NCBI RefSeq assembly: GCF_036417845.1
Contig: NC_089981.1
Span: forward strand, 80,517,268-80,581,267
Length of the DNA: 64,000 bases
Reading direction: 5' to 3'
Source of the DNA: Apteryx mantelli
Taxonomy: Eukaryota; Chordata; Aves; Apterygiformes; Apterygidae
The notes below the pieces were generated by a model. That model saw nothing but the letters and a program-made list of their open reading frames with translations. It had not been told where the DNA came from and ran no database searches. Shown here piece after piece: positions 14,501 through 23,980 of this stretch (positions within the stretch are counted from its first letter, which is position 1; every line of letters begins with the position of its first letter). The translations under genes were made by a program, and so were the position numbers.

Positions 14501-17265
14501 GTGGTAAGACAAGAAAGCTGACTTTGAGAAGACAGCTTGAGGATTTGGGCCCCACACACTGATTTCAGTGTCTAAACTGTCAGTTGCGTGTGCAAGCAGA
14601 AGGTTTTGGTGGAGTGGACTGTTTCCATTGTCAGTCTGACAGCCTCAGACCCTTGAGAAAATCGGATCCAAGAGATAACCTTTGAGGAAGCAGCTATTGC
14701 AAGGGATATTAAGGCATATGCTTGCCTGTAGCACTTGTGACAATAGCAAGGCAGTAGCTGTCACTGAGCACCATGTCAGTAACAGTCTATATGGCAACTT
14801 ACTGCTCTTATCAACCTTTTCATGTATGAAGTATCTTAGATGGGGCTAATTACTAACAGATTTTTACAAATTAAAGCTCTGCTAGCTGCCTCTACAAATT
14901 GACCCATTTGTCAACACTAAGTCTTACACAGAGGTCATAGGCTAGGCTGGGATCCATAGGGAGGGGAGGAGATGGTTAAGCTCCCAACATGGTGTAGATA
15001 CCAGGGCAGAGAGAAGTAACAGAAGTAAGGTGCAATGATTTTTTTCACGTAAAAGGAACAGAAATTTTAGATTTTAGTAAGAGCTGACACAAAAAGTGAG
15101 ACATTATTGTCTGCAGTGCCGTTTCTGTCTGTGATCAGTCCATTGCAGCACAAAATAACAGCGGCAATCAGTGGTAAATGCAGATCTATTAAACAGCTGC
15201 CTAAAACTGCATTTAATTGTCTGCCCCATAATGATAATAGCTGTGTCACTAATGGAACATTGTGAAGCAAACATTATCGTTATCTGATCTCAATTGCTTA
15301 TCCAATTTTATGTCTAGTGGAAGTACTATTTGTTAGTTTTCTTGGATAATAGCAAAATCTCTTTTATGGTGCATTTAATATCAGTGTGGAATATTCTCTT
15401 CCCTTCTTTCTGTACTATTCTGTTCTTTGAAAATATGGAAAATCCACTTTGTCCAATTATTCGGTCTGTTCCTCGCTCTGGCATTTCTATATGTGTGTTT
15501 AATTTCTCTCCATTTAGAAACTTTTCATTGTTCCAGTTCTGAATCACACAAACATTCCTTATGGGAGAGTGAATCACAACAAATACATGGTCACTGATAA
15601 AGTAGCCTATATTGGTAGGTATTCTGTTCTTCCAAACAGTTACAATATCTTCAGATATATACTCCTGGGACTGAGATAGGATGGGGTGCAATATCAAAAA
15701 AAAAAGGTAATTTTGCTAGGTGGAGTAGATAAACATATCAAAATATATGGCTTTATCACAATGTCTGCCCTGGATGAAGTAGAGATGTGAAGGAGAAAAA
15801 ATAATGTAGGTCAAGTTCAGCAAGAGATTATTTCATATGATTGTGAACCATTAAGAGTGGAGTGTGACAACTCTTGAGCACACAATCTGCAACAAGCACA
15901 GTAGAAATTTCACAGGCTATGCTCAGAGTGATACAGTGACAGCTAATGCTCTAGAATGTAACATTATCATGCTTTAATAAAAAGAAATTGCTAGGAGGAA
16001 TTAATTCCACGCACTATTTGTTGGACAGAATTCTAGGAATGGAAATGAGAAAACAAAAGTATCAATCGCTGCTCAATTCCTGACAGTCATGATGGTGATT
16101 ATTTCTCAGTCTCATTTTAGGATCCCTTAAAAAAGGGAATGTGAAGGGGGTCTGTCATCTCAGTCAGATCATTCTCCAAGCAATGCAAACCAGCAAATAG
16201 CCCAATCTTCCAGTGGGCTGAGGACTGGCACCTCCAATTGACTTCAATAGAATTTGTCTCTTACTAAGTTGTCTTTTGAAGATAGATATGCGGATAATTT
16301 GTTTTCATGCCTAAGGACCTCCTGGAATTGACAGAAGATTTTTCTGGCTAAGGCAAGCACCAGGAGAAATACTAAGTGCTAAAATGTGTATTTTTGCACA
16401 GTGTTTGATGTTCTTAATGATGGTGGCTTTGGAGAGAGCCTCATACAATATTTACAGCTGGATTCCCACCCTTTGCCTGGCAAAACGTGTTAAAAGCAGG
16501 CATTGCATGTTTAACTCAGAACAACTACTGAGGATTTATTCATCAAGAGTCCAGTTTCTCCTTTTCCTTTAACAAGTAAAGTTCTGCTCTGGAGCTCATT
16601 TTCGGTTATTCCTTTGCTCCTGACAATATACAAACTGCTTGAGATTATTTTACTGGTAGCATACTGGCCCACAGAAAAAGAGAGAATTAAGTACATCAGG
16701 GTTCTTTTTTTTTAAATGCAGAAGTCTATATCAAACACTGGCTTTTCCCCTTCTTAATATCCAAATGCTGTACTTTTCCCCCCAAATTTATAATGAGCAG
16801 ACTCATGCATCTCTGCCACAGGCCCGAAGGAATCAGACTTACGAAGCTTCAGGGTAGCAGTTAATACTGACTTTCTAAAGTTGAGGTCTGAAATAAGAAA
16901 GAGTTGACCTGATTTTTGCTGCTCCATCGGCCCTAATGAGATTTGTCATTGTACAGCAAATCAGTAACTCAGGCAATGTGTACTTAACAAGTATGAAGAT
17001 CAAACAAAATACTGAAAAATGAATGTTTTCTAATTAGCTATTTTTCCATTGCATAGGGACTTCCAATTGGTCAGAAGATTACTTCATTAATACAGCTGGT
17101 GTGGGACTTATTATCAAACAGAATTCAACCAACCTGCAAAGAAGGCAACTGCCTATCCAGGAACAACTGAAAAAGCTTTTTGAGCGGGACTGGAATTCCA
17201 AATATTCAGTGAATTTGGAAGATGTGCATGGGCAGAAAGACTGTAACTGGAGAGGTAGATTATGA
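5538..17265 (+). CDS. PLD4: PLD4, phospholipase D family member 4 (ten-exon gene)
   Basis: The CDS joins 5538-5576, 7560-7771, 8421-8604, 10030-10150, 10542-10669, 10927-11127, 11570-11709, 14338-14503, 15518-15614 and 17057-17265. All junctions are GT-AG and phase-compatible, giving about 498 residues (human PLD4 is about 506). Seen: a short cytosolic tail, a hydrophobic anchor at residues 14-34, HKD motif 1 (H203, K205, D210, then GSANMDWR) and HKD motif 2 (H417, K419, D424, then GTSNWSED), with about 15 N-glycosylation sequons in the lumenal part. Known for the family: PLD3 and PLD4 are type II membrane proteins of the ER and endolysosome; PLD4 acts as a 5' exonuclease on single-stranded nucleic acid, restrains endosomal TLR signalling, and has been linked to lysosomal lipid synthesis. 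PLD4 rather than PLD3 is called from residue similarity throughout and from the AHNAK2 neighbour. The start is uncertain: ATG 5538 has the better context (A at -3), an in-frame ATG lies at 5517, and the frame is open to the acceptor at 5486. Introns hold no recognised gene; the longest is 11710-14337. Confidence 0.95.
6397..6455 (+). other. Possible cassette or pseudo-exon in PLD4 intron
   Basis: A clean acceptor (TTCTAG) and a consensus donor (AAAA|GTAAGA) bracket 59 bases. These are open in the PLD4 frame and start with ATG. The length is not a multiple of three, so inclusion would bring a TAG into frame at the start of the 7560 exon. It could be a poison exon, part of an alternative 5' end, or chance. 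Confidence 0.25.
6908..6927 (+). repeat. Poly-A run of 20
   Basis: A 20-base A homopolymer inside a PLD4 intron. No recognisable retrocopy lies immediately upstream, so it is recorded only as a simple repeat. Confidence 0.8.
7560..7771 (+). CDS. PLD4: PLD4 exon with signal-anchor segment
   Basis: The acceptor is CTATTCTAG and the donor CAG|GTAAAC. It encodes the single transmembrane segment ([20 protein letters not shown], residues 14-33) and then an acidic stalk with two overlapping-region sequons (NRS, NDS) and the Cys before the catalytic domain. It ends in phase 2. Confidence 0.88.
8421..8604 (+). CDS. PLD4: PLD4 exon, start of catalytic domain
   Basis: It begins the first phospholipase D half: [11 protein letters not shown], then the family signature [10 protein letters not shown], then VNDSSS. 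The acceptor is TTGCAG and the donor ACAG|GTAGGA. It enters in phase 2 and leaves in phase 0. Confidence 0.95.
10030..10150 (+). CDS. PLD4: PLD4 exon
   Basis: It encodes [12 protein letters not shown] and then the [11 protein letters not shown] segment that precedes HKD motif 1 in the family. The acceptor is ATGCAG and the donor AAAG|GTAATT. It leaves in phase 1. Confidence 0.95.
10542..10669 (+). CDS. PLD4: PLD4 exon with HKD motif 1
   Basis: It encodes the first catalytic HxKxxxxD motif as HSKFWIVD (residues 203-210), followed by [13 protein letters not shown]. All key residues are present, so the first half-site looks functional. It is separated from the previous exon by only 391 bases. 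Confidence 0.97.
10927..11127 (+). CDS. PLD4: PLD4 exon
   Basis: It encodes [18 protein letters not shown] and the following STYWDL segment, both typical of PLD3/PLD4. It then carries a run of sequons (NCS, NAT, NYS, NKS, NGT). It is phase 0 at both ends, with acceptor CTGCAG and donor GTAAGT. Confidence 0.95.
11570..11709 (+). CDS. PLD4: PLD4 exon
   Basis: It encodes [15 protein letters not shown] and then [12 protein letters not shown], a strongly conserved PLD3/PLD4 block that opens the second catalytic half. It leaves in phase 2 (donor AAAG|GTATGA) into the longest intron of the gene, 2,628 bases. Confidence 0.95.
14338..14503 (+). CDS. PLD4: PLD4 exon
   Basis: It encodes [12 protein letters not shown], then the [10 protein letters not shown] strand, then the [12 protein letters not shown] block. 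It enters in phase 2 and leaves in phase 0, with acceptor TCTCTAG and donor GTAAGA. Confidence 0.95.
15518..15614 (+). CDS. PLD4: PLD4 exon with HKD motif 2
   Basis: It encodes [19 protein letters not shown] and then the second catalytic motif HNKYMVTD (residues 417-424). The Gly of the following GTSN element is split by the phase-1 intron, so the second active-site block spans this exon and the next. Confidence 0.96.
17057..17265 (+). CDS. PLD4: PLD4 terminal coding exon
   Basis: It encodes TSNWSEDYF and TAGVGLII, then [15 protein letters not shown], and ends at TGA 17263-17265 just after the conserved DCNW near the C-terminus. The acceptor is GCATAG. No KDEL-like or second membrane segment is seen. 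Confidence 0.95.
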
Positions 17266-17476
17266 TGTGAATTAAAATATAAATTTAAAATAGAAACAAA
17301 ATGATATTTAAATCTTGTTCCCTGTGAACTTTATGTCTTTGTCAAAGAAATCACTTCCTCGTGGTGTCCAAACTGCTTGATGATGTGAGAACTTCTCATA
17401 GTTGAGTCTACCTGCATAATCATTAGTCAGTGTGTGACATTTTCTTTGCTGTATATGATTATCCCATCTCGGAGTT

Positions 17477-17666
17477 AATAAAATATGCACATAATTATAT
17501 GACAAGCTATCTGATATTAAAGTGGACATGGAAGGAATAACCAGATATTACAGAAACAGAACATTATTGCTGTGCTGTGCTACCTAAGGAAGCTATATAT
17601 TTCAACATTAATGTTCTACTAACAGTGTCTGCTTACGTGCATTTAAGCATTTCTTAAATAAAATAA
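17477..17666 (+). other. Candidate PLD4 polyadenylation signals
   Basis: AATAAA hexamers lie at 17477-17482, 17657-17662 and 17661-17666, within about 400 bases of the PLD4 stop. They make a short 3' UTR of roughly 230-430 bases plausible. The hexamer alone is weak evidence in AT-rich DNA. Confidence 0.45.
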
Positions 17667-17819
17667 AAAATGACAGCTAAAAGCTTTGAGCCATATAAGC
17701 AACCACCTACAATACTAAAGGCACATTTTTAAAAGCATTTAGGCATTAAAGGTACAGGGAAGTACCTGCATTTAAGTGTCTGGAGGGCAATTGCCCATCA
17801 GAGTTAAAAGCCCGAGACT

Positions 17820-19380
17820 TAAATCGTGGAGCTGTCTCCCAGCTCAGTCACTCCAGATCCCTGCGTGCGCGGGAGCGCTTGGATGTGTCCGGGCATGAGC
17901 GTAGGGGAACTAACCGGAGGGAGGGAGGGAGGGAGGCGGCGAAGGTGCGGTGTGGCTGCTAGTGCGGCCATGGGGCGCGCTGCGACAGCCCGCTTGCTCT
18001 TTTTTAGGGCAGTCCCGCTGCCGGCCCTGATAGGCGTGAGCCAGCTGCTGTCCACGTTGGGACGCAGGGTCACGGGGGGACCCGCAGACCTGGCCCTCGT
18101 GCCCTTACGTCCTTCTCTGCCGCTGCGAGGCGGGTTCTGCCCTCGGGGCCTCTCTCCATGGGGGCCACGGGCGCCCGCCGGCTGCTCTTCCGAGGGCCCC
18201 GTTACCCCGTCGGTTGAGCGTGATGTTAGGGTGTAGATGGGGCAGATCGATATGTTGCTTAGAAACAGGGGAGCGCAGGGATCCCCGCAGAGGTGCCCGA
18301 TGCCCAGGCCTGGGGCTGCCCCGCTCCCTCCTGGGGCGGTGGGTCGGGCTCCTTGTCCCGTGGGCAGCAGCTGGCCCGCGCGGCGCCCCAACGGCCATTG
18401 CTGGAGGGCTGCGCGGGGCCTTCCCCCGCGGTCCCGCTGAGGGGAGCACCTCCCTCCCCTGTTGGCTCCGGCCGTCCTCCAGAAAGGGACGCTTCCCTCC
18501 TCAGGGTGGTGATGCCACCCGCCCTTGGGTGCCACCAGACCTGCCACCAGCGGGTCTGGCTCCCGACCGGCCGCAGCGGCAGGTGCGGTGCGGCCCCCTC
18601 GCGGCCCTTCCTCGGAGCCCTCCGGCAGCGCGGGTTGGGGAGCCGCGGGTCTGCGACACACTGCCAGTGACGGGGGACGTGGTCTGGGTCTTCACCGCGT
18701 GGAAAGGGTGCCGCTGGGCCAGCACAAAGCTTGCCTGAAGCAGCTCCCGGGGTGTTCTGGTTACGCACGTCTGTGCCACCCGACGTGGCATAGATCACAG
18801 GGGGTGTCGCAGGTACCTGCCGCAGGGACCCCCCAGACACCGGCCAGGCGGCACAGCGCGGCGGGGGCGTTCGTCCCCACTGCCCTCCGTCCTGTCCTGG
18901 CGGAGAGGCTGCGCGGCGAGGGCAGGCTTGGGGCCGCCGCGTCTCCCCTCCCAGCTCGGCGGGCAGACGCTGCTGTGGGTCTGGGCCGCCACGAGATGGT
19001 GGTGTCTGAAAACGCGAGCGCGCTCTAAGCCAGCGGCGTGCTCGTGGCGTGGCAGGCCTGCCTTGGCGGAGGCGAAGGGAGGTTAAGGGAGATCTGAGAG
19101 GCTCAGGAGACGGCGCGATGTTAGATGACTCCAAGAAGAGCGTGTGGAGTCGGAGCGTGAGCTCTTCGCTTTGGCATTGATGTGCAGCCGGGGAGAGGGC
19201 CTGCAGGAGACCCTACGGCGAAAGCCTGGCGCGCGGCTCCTCTGCACGGCTTCAGAGACGAGGCGGGCGAGCGTCCTGCTCCAACACCCCCATCTCTGCA
19301 GGTCTGCAACCACCCCAGACCTCGCCAGCCCTGAAAGGCACCTGGCAGCTCAGGGTCTCACGCCACCAATCAGGTCAGTG
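17820..19380. promoter_or_regulatory. CpG island between the two gene 3' ends
   Basis: This stretch is visibly dense in CG dinucleotides and GC-rich, set in AT-rich flanks, and starts about 550 bases after the PLD4 stop. It includes a GGGA run at 17916-17936. Several ORFs of 100-290 codons occur on both strands, as expected in GC-rich DNA; none resembles a protein I know. One, ATG 17970 to stop 18236 on the + strand (88 codons), has a strong initiation context (G at -3 and +4) and a hydrophobic N-terminus. The island may be a promoter of an unannotated or noncoding transcript; there is no direct evidence of transcription. Confidence 0.6.
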
Positions 19381-19704
19381 CCCCGTTCAGTTATATTTCG
19401 CAGTCAGCCTGAAACGCACCGGTAAAACATGCTGCTGATCTTTAACACCATGTGTTAGCCACCATGCTGACAGCCCAGAGGTCTGAGGCCATCTCACGTG
19501 CCACAAGCACAGTAGGGACTGGGTAGAGGGAGTACAAGCTTCCCATCGGGGTGCCTCCTCCCCACCCTCCGGAGGATGCAATTTGTGTTCTGGTGCTGTT
19601 GAATCCCTGTCCTGTGCTGAGAATAACAAGGGGAATTGCCATGGTGCTTTCTGTGGACTGATTTATAGTGTTGTGAATGCCTACAAACCCCCATAAAAAT
19701 AAGA

Positions 19705-19714
19705 CCCCCCCCCC
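19705..19714 (+). repeat. Poly-C run of 10
   Basis: A homopolymer of ten C on the + strand, the first of three C runs within 1.6 kb. Confidence 0.85.
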
Positions 19715-20778
19715 ACCATGTGTGCCGGAGATGATCTCAAGCAATTTTCCATTGTAACATTTTTTTGGTTTCCCAGCAGCTCATTAGCCAGCTCTTCCAG
19801 GCCTTTCCAAGATTCCTTGGATTGATGTATTCATTATTACAAACCAATGTGTGTTGTTGTTAAGGCAGATTCTTAAGGCTTTTATTTATATCTACAAGTA
19901 ACACTGAAATTTGTGAGTATTCACATATTTGTGAACATACTGATGAGAAGCAGTTGCTTTTAGCCCTCTCCTCCCCCATTGCCCTTTTTAGATTCTATTT
20001 AATATTTTGAGATTTCCCATTCACTAATTATAATTTCTTGCAAACTAGAAACCACACCTTGCTGGTTTTCACTAGCTCTGTTTCACAGGTTTATTATCCT
20101 GTACCAGAAAATACAAGTAATGCTGTGCTATATTAATACTTGTATGCAGGAACCACCTCTGGACAGATTTTTCCGAGTGCCCCGCAACGAGCACATCTGA
20201 ATAGTAGGGTTAGTTTGAAAATCTTTTTGAAAAGTTTTGTCTATAATCCACAAAAGTACTTTGCCTCTGTTTGCTCCTCTAGATGGCACTCGAAGCTACA
20301 TTTTCCTTGTGGTTTTGGGGGGGTAAATTTTGCAAGAATAAGGAGAAGAAAACTTTCTTTGGCTGTTGTGAGCTCAAATCTGCAAGCACTAAGCTGTTCA
20401 ATGGGGCACAGTTACTGGGCGAACTGGGAGGCTTGTTTTTGGTAATTTAAGATTCCTGTGGGTTGAGATTCAGCTTATAAAGGAAAAATTGCTGCTCACA
20501 AGAGTGGTACTTTGTTCTCTTTAACAGCATCACCTGTGTTGTTTTTCCTCCAGAGATGAAGGAGGGGGTTACAATTAAGACAACAAACTGGTTCTCAGGG
20601 GATCCTGAATTTAATTGCCTAGTTTCTTGTAAGGCTTTTGAGGCCCCTTGGTAACTTGATTCTCATTTTGTTCTCACTTGTTCTCCTTTGCAAAGGTAGA
20701 ATGTGGTGTAAATGATAACCAGGCCGTGAAGCTCTCAGTATTTTCATTTTCCAGTTGTGAAACAGGCTTAATAATAAT

Positions 20779-20795
20779 CCCCCCCCCCCCCCCCC
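20779..20795 (+). repeat. Poly-C run of 17
   Basis: A pure C homopolymer on the + strand, so G on the strand that AHNAK2 transcripts would carry if they read through. Length is prone to sequencing error. Confidence 0.85.
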
Positions 20796-21282
20796 AGTTG
20801 CTTGTACCTTTCATTTAGATCTTAATTTCTTCAGGGTAAGGGCTGTCCTCAGCCTCAGCTGGGGCCTCCAGTATTATTCATCAACATCTATTATCCTTTG
20901 GAAGTCAGCTAAACCCTGGTTATAGGCAGCTCAGATGTTTCTCAGTATTGGTCTTCTTGGGCTTGGGGCTACTCTCCTAGGATCAGCTTGGGTCTGGAAG
21001 CACAGTACCCATGTTACAATGGAGCACTAACTGGCCCTGCAGTACCTGAGCGGGCTTCATGCAGAACTTCCGCACTGCTCTTCCAGCAGCCTCATTTCTA
21101 GAAGGGCTTGGTTTGATGCCATGCCTGGTCAGCACTATTGACAGCAAGACAGACTGCAGCAAGACAGAACCTAGCTGGCTCTGCAGGCTCATGATTCTGA
21201 CAACACAGCAAAGTCACCTGGCTTCATGCATTGGGCACCAGCTCAATCCAAAAGCTATAATATCATCTGTTTGAGATTCACA

Positions 21283-21301
21283 CCCCCCCCCCCCCCCCCC
21301 C
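21283..21301 (+). repeat. Poly-C run of 19
   Basis: A pure C homopolymer on the + strand, 488 bases after the 17-base run and in the same orientation. Confidence 0.85.
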
Positions 21302-22277
21302 GTTATCCAAGGTTTTCCTCTCCCAGTTATTCTAGATAATTCATACCTTGTTTGCTTTCACCCAGCTACTGAGAGAACTTCTCACCTGCCATTTATGCTG
21401 CCTCTATGCACATTTAATTTTTTCAATGCCATAAATATCTCCACAGACTCTGCTCTTCTGCCTGGGGCACTGATTCCCAGACCTCTGTATTACCTCATTC
21501 AGGATTAATGTCTTGCTTTTGGGATATCAGAGATTCTAGTTCAAAAATAGTAACAAAATAGCCAAACAATAAAGATGCATTCATGTCTGAACAATTCATG
21601 ACATTATTGGAGGGGGTGAAGCAGCTTTCTTTTTTAATGTGTTTATACCTTTCTTAGCATGTCAAATCAGAGTTGTGGGTTTGTTTGACTGGAGACTGCA
21701 CATGAGTGTTTAGCTGAACAGCCCAAGTTTTCAGATGTTCAAAAATAAGCAGCAGTAATCAATGAAACAAACCTACAGTAAATATGAAAGTAACCTGAGA
21801 GTCTCAGACTGAGAATGCAGGTGGGATTGAACCACAGGACTGTGTTGACAAAATGTCTGTATGTTCTGTGGGTTCGTCTCTGTGAGCCTTGCACCCCTTT
21901 GAGCTCTGTTCTTAGCTATTCCTGTAGTCAGACACCTGTGTACTACCTTGTCAATCTGGTTGCTTTTTTCCAAATCTTCACCTCTCCCAGAACTGACAGA
22001 GGACAGTTTTATTGCTGCTTCTTTTTTCTACTGTTCTTTCCTCATCTATTTCATTCATCTTTTAAAACATCATAGTGATTATTGCTCTGAGGCCATTACC
22101 ATCTCAGAGATCAATTTTAATTGCCTTCATTCTTTTGCCACTCCCAACAGGCACCTACATATGTTGCTGTATAGGTGGATTCCTATTTGTGGGCCTAAGT
22201 AAATGCACACTTACCTGAGAACCATTTTATGTGAAGGCCACCTTGAGGGCTAATGTGAACTGCTGTTAGAATGGGGT

Positions 22278-22337
22278 GTCCTTTATTACACTCATTACAT
22301 TTCCCTGGTCCTTTATTATACTCATTACATTTTCCTG
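22278..22337 (+). repeat. 30-bp tandem duplication
   Basis: Two adjacent 30-base copies (22278-22307 and 22308-22337), each beginning GTCCTTTATTA and ending CCTG, differing at two positions. No coding potential. Confidence 0.85.
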
Positions 22338-23227
22338 GCCTCAATTTTTCTGGTTTGGTCATAATTCTTTTCCTCAGTTCTGGGGTAAGTTGTTGCTGGC
22401 TGATGTGGTAATTTTGGGTCTATTGAACAATGACATATAAACTTAGGGAAGCTTCAGAGAAGTGTTGCATGATCCAAAGAAATGGTACATGCCTAATACT
22501 TATGTGAACAAGCTCTTCAGAGAGAATATCAGAAACACAAGGTGCCAGCAATTCTCCTTAGAGTATTTGAGCCTGCCTCAAAGACATGGGAATGAAGAAC
22601 ACGTCAAGTTAGAGATGGTTTGACAACCAAGTACACTCCCTTTACAAGCCAAATTTTAAATGTTTTGCTGTATTTGCTTTCCCTGTACTAAACAGAATAT
22701 GGGAAAAGAAAATATGGGATGAGAAAAGTACAATAAAGAAGCATGACTGCACATGCAAATATATAAAACTAAGGATTATAATGGCTGAAAAGTCTCAGAT
22801 TAGTTTGAAAACATTACCTCCACATTTAGAAACTGTGCTGGCATGCAGTGGCCACTTCAGCAGTTAGTGAGGTATACTCAAACCTTTTGCAAATTTAAGC
22901 CATCTTTGCAGTAGCAGTTGCAGTTTTCAGAATCAGAAAATGCTAACAGATCAGTCAGTAACTCATGCTACTCATGTTATTATTCATATGGTGAGTTTAT
23001 TGTGAATTAAGAATACAGTCAGTGTTTTAATGATACCTGTGAATGCTGTCACATATGCACTCTGGTTTTGGCTGTGCACTTGAGAGAAGCATTAATATAA
23101 ACAAAGAGGTAAATAATTATATACATCTACTTTCCCAGAAAATCTTTGAAGCAATTCCACCAAAGTGTGACAGATCATTCTGTGTATTTTATGCATTTAA
23201 CTAGTCAGTAAATATATACATAAAAAC

Positions 23228-23980
23228 TTTATTTACCCACATTTTTCTCATTTTTATTTGTCACCATGTTTTATTCTGGTATTTTGAAACTTTGAATCAA
23301 TTATATGTTTTTTGGTCTCGAATTTATTTATTTATTTTTTTAAATCTTTTAAGGCAAAGTATGAACCACCACAATAATCAAAAAAAGAAAAGAGGGGAAG
23401 GGGTAAAGTGTTATTCTATCTACACTAGTATTTTGTTTTTATTTTTCATTTTAAAATATGGAATATACATATACTCTAGCTGAAATAAAGAAAATATTTT
23501 AATAAAAAAGCAAAATAGGTCAGGCAGGTTTCAATATAAAATCTAAATGGGTAAGTATAGTTCTCATAGTATTAGTTTATACTCCTTTCTGCAAATAATC
23601 TATAATCTAAACATAATCAGTGTATTTTTGAGAAGCCTATTTAATAAGTCTTTTTCCTGTCTTTGAGCCTTTCAGTGGTTTACTTTCACAGTTCATGTAT
23701 CTTTTCAGACTTTGCTAAAACTATGAACTCCCCTGTATCTGTAGAAGTTGTTTGTTTCTTTTGGGGTAGATTTGAAGAAACAAATGATTTTATTAGTGTG
23801 CAGTACAGCACATTCATGTACTTGAAAATTTATATATAGTAAATTATGTTCAACAAACTGTCTTCATAAATGTCAGTTTTAAGTTTTGTTTCATTTTCAG
23901 TTACTGGAAAATTCAGAAAACAGATTTTTTTTCTCTGTATGTTCAGATTAGTTTCATTGGGGGTTGGGAAAAGACAATTC
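23228..23980 (-). other. AHNAK2: AHNAK2 3' UTR (approximate)
   Basis: AT-rich sequence after the AHNAK2 stop. On the - strand, AATAAA hexamers lie at 23331-23336, 23327-23332, 23323-23328 and 23228-23233 (TTTATT on +). Any could be the poly-A signal, giving a UTR of about 650-750 bases. The exact end cannot be set from sequence alone. Confidence 0.45.

Larger units (their letters stand above)
19381..23227. other. Intergenic region between convergent genes
   Basis: AT-rich sequence without a recognisable gene or exon. It holds three poly-C tracts and a 30-bp tandem duplication, each listed separately. Confidence 0.6.

Noticed and set aside
17819-19134. ORFs of 280 and 291 codons on the - strand in the CpG island
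   Set aside because: They overlap other long ORFs on both strands, as GC-rich DNA produces by chance, and have Arg/Pro/Gly-rich composition with no domain.
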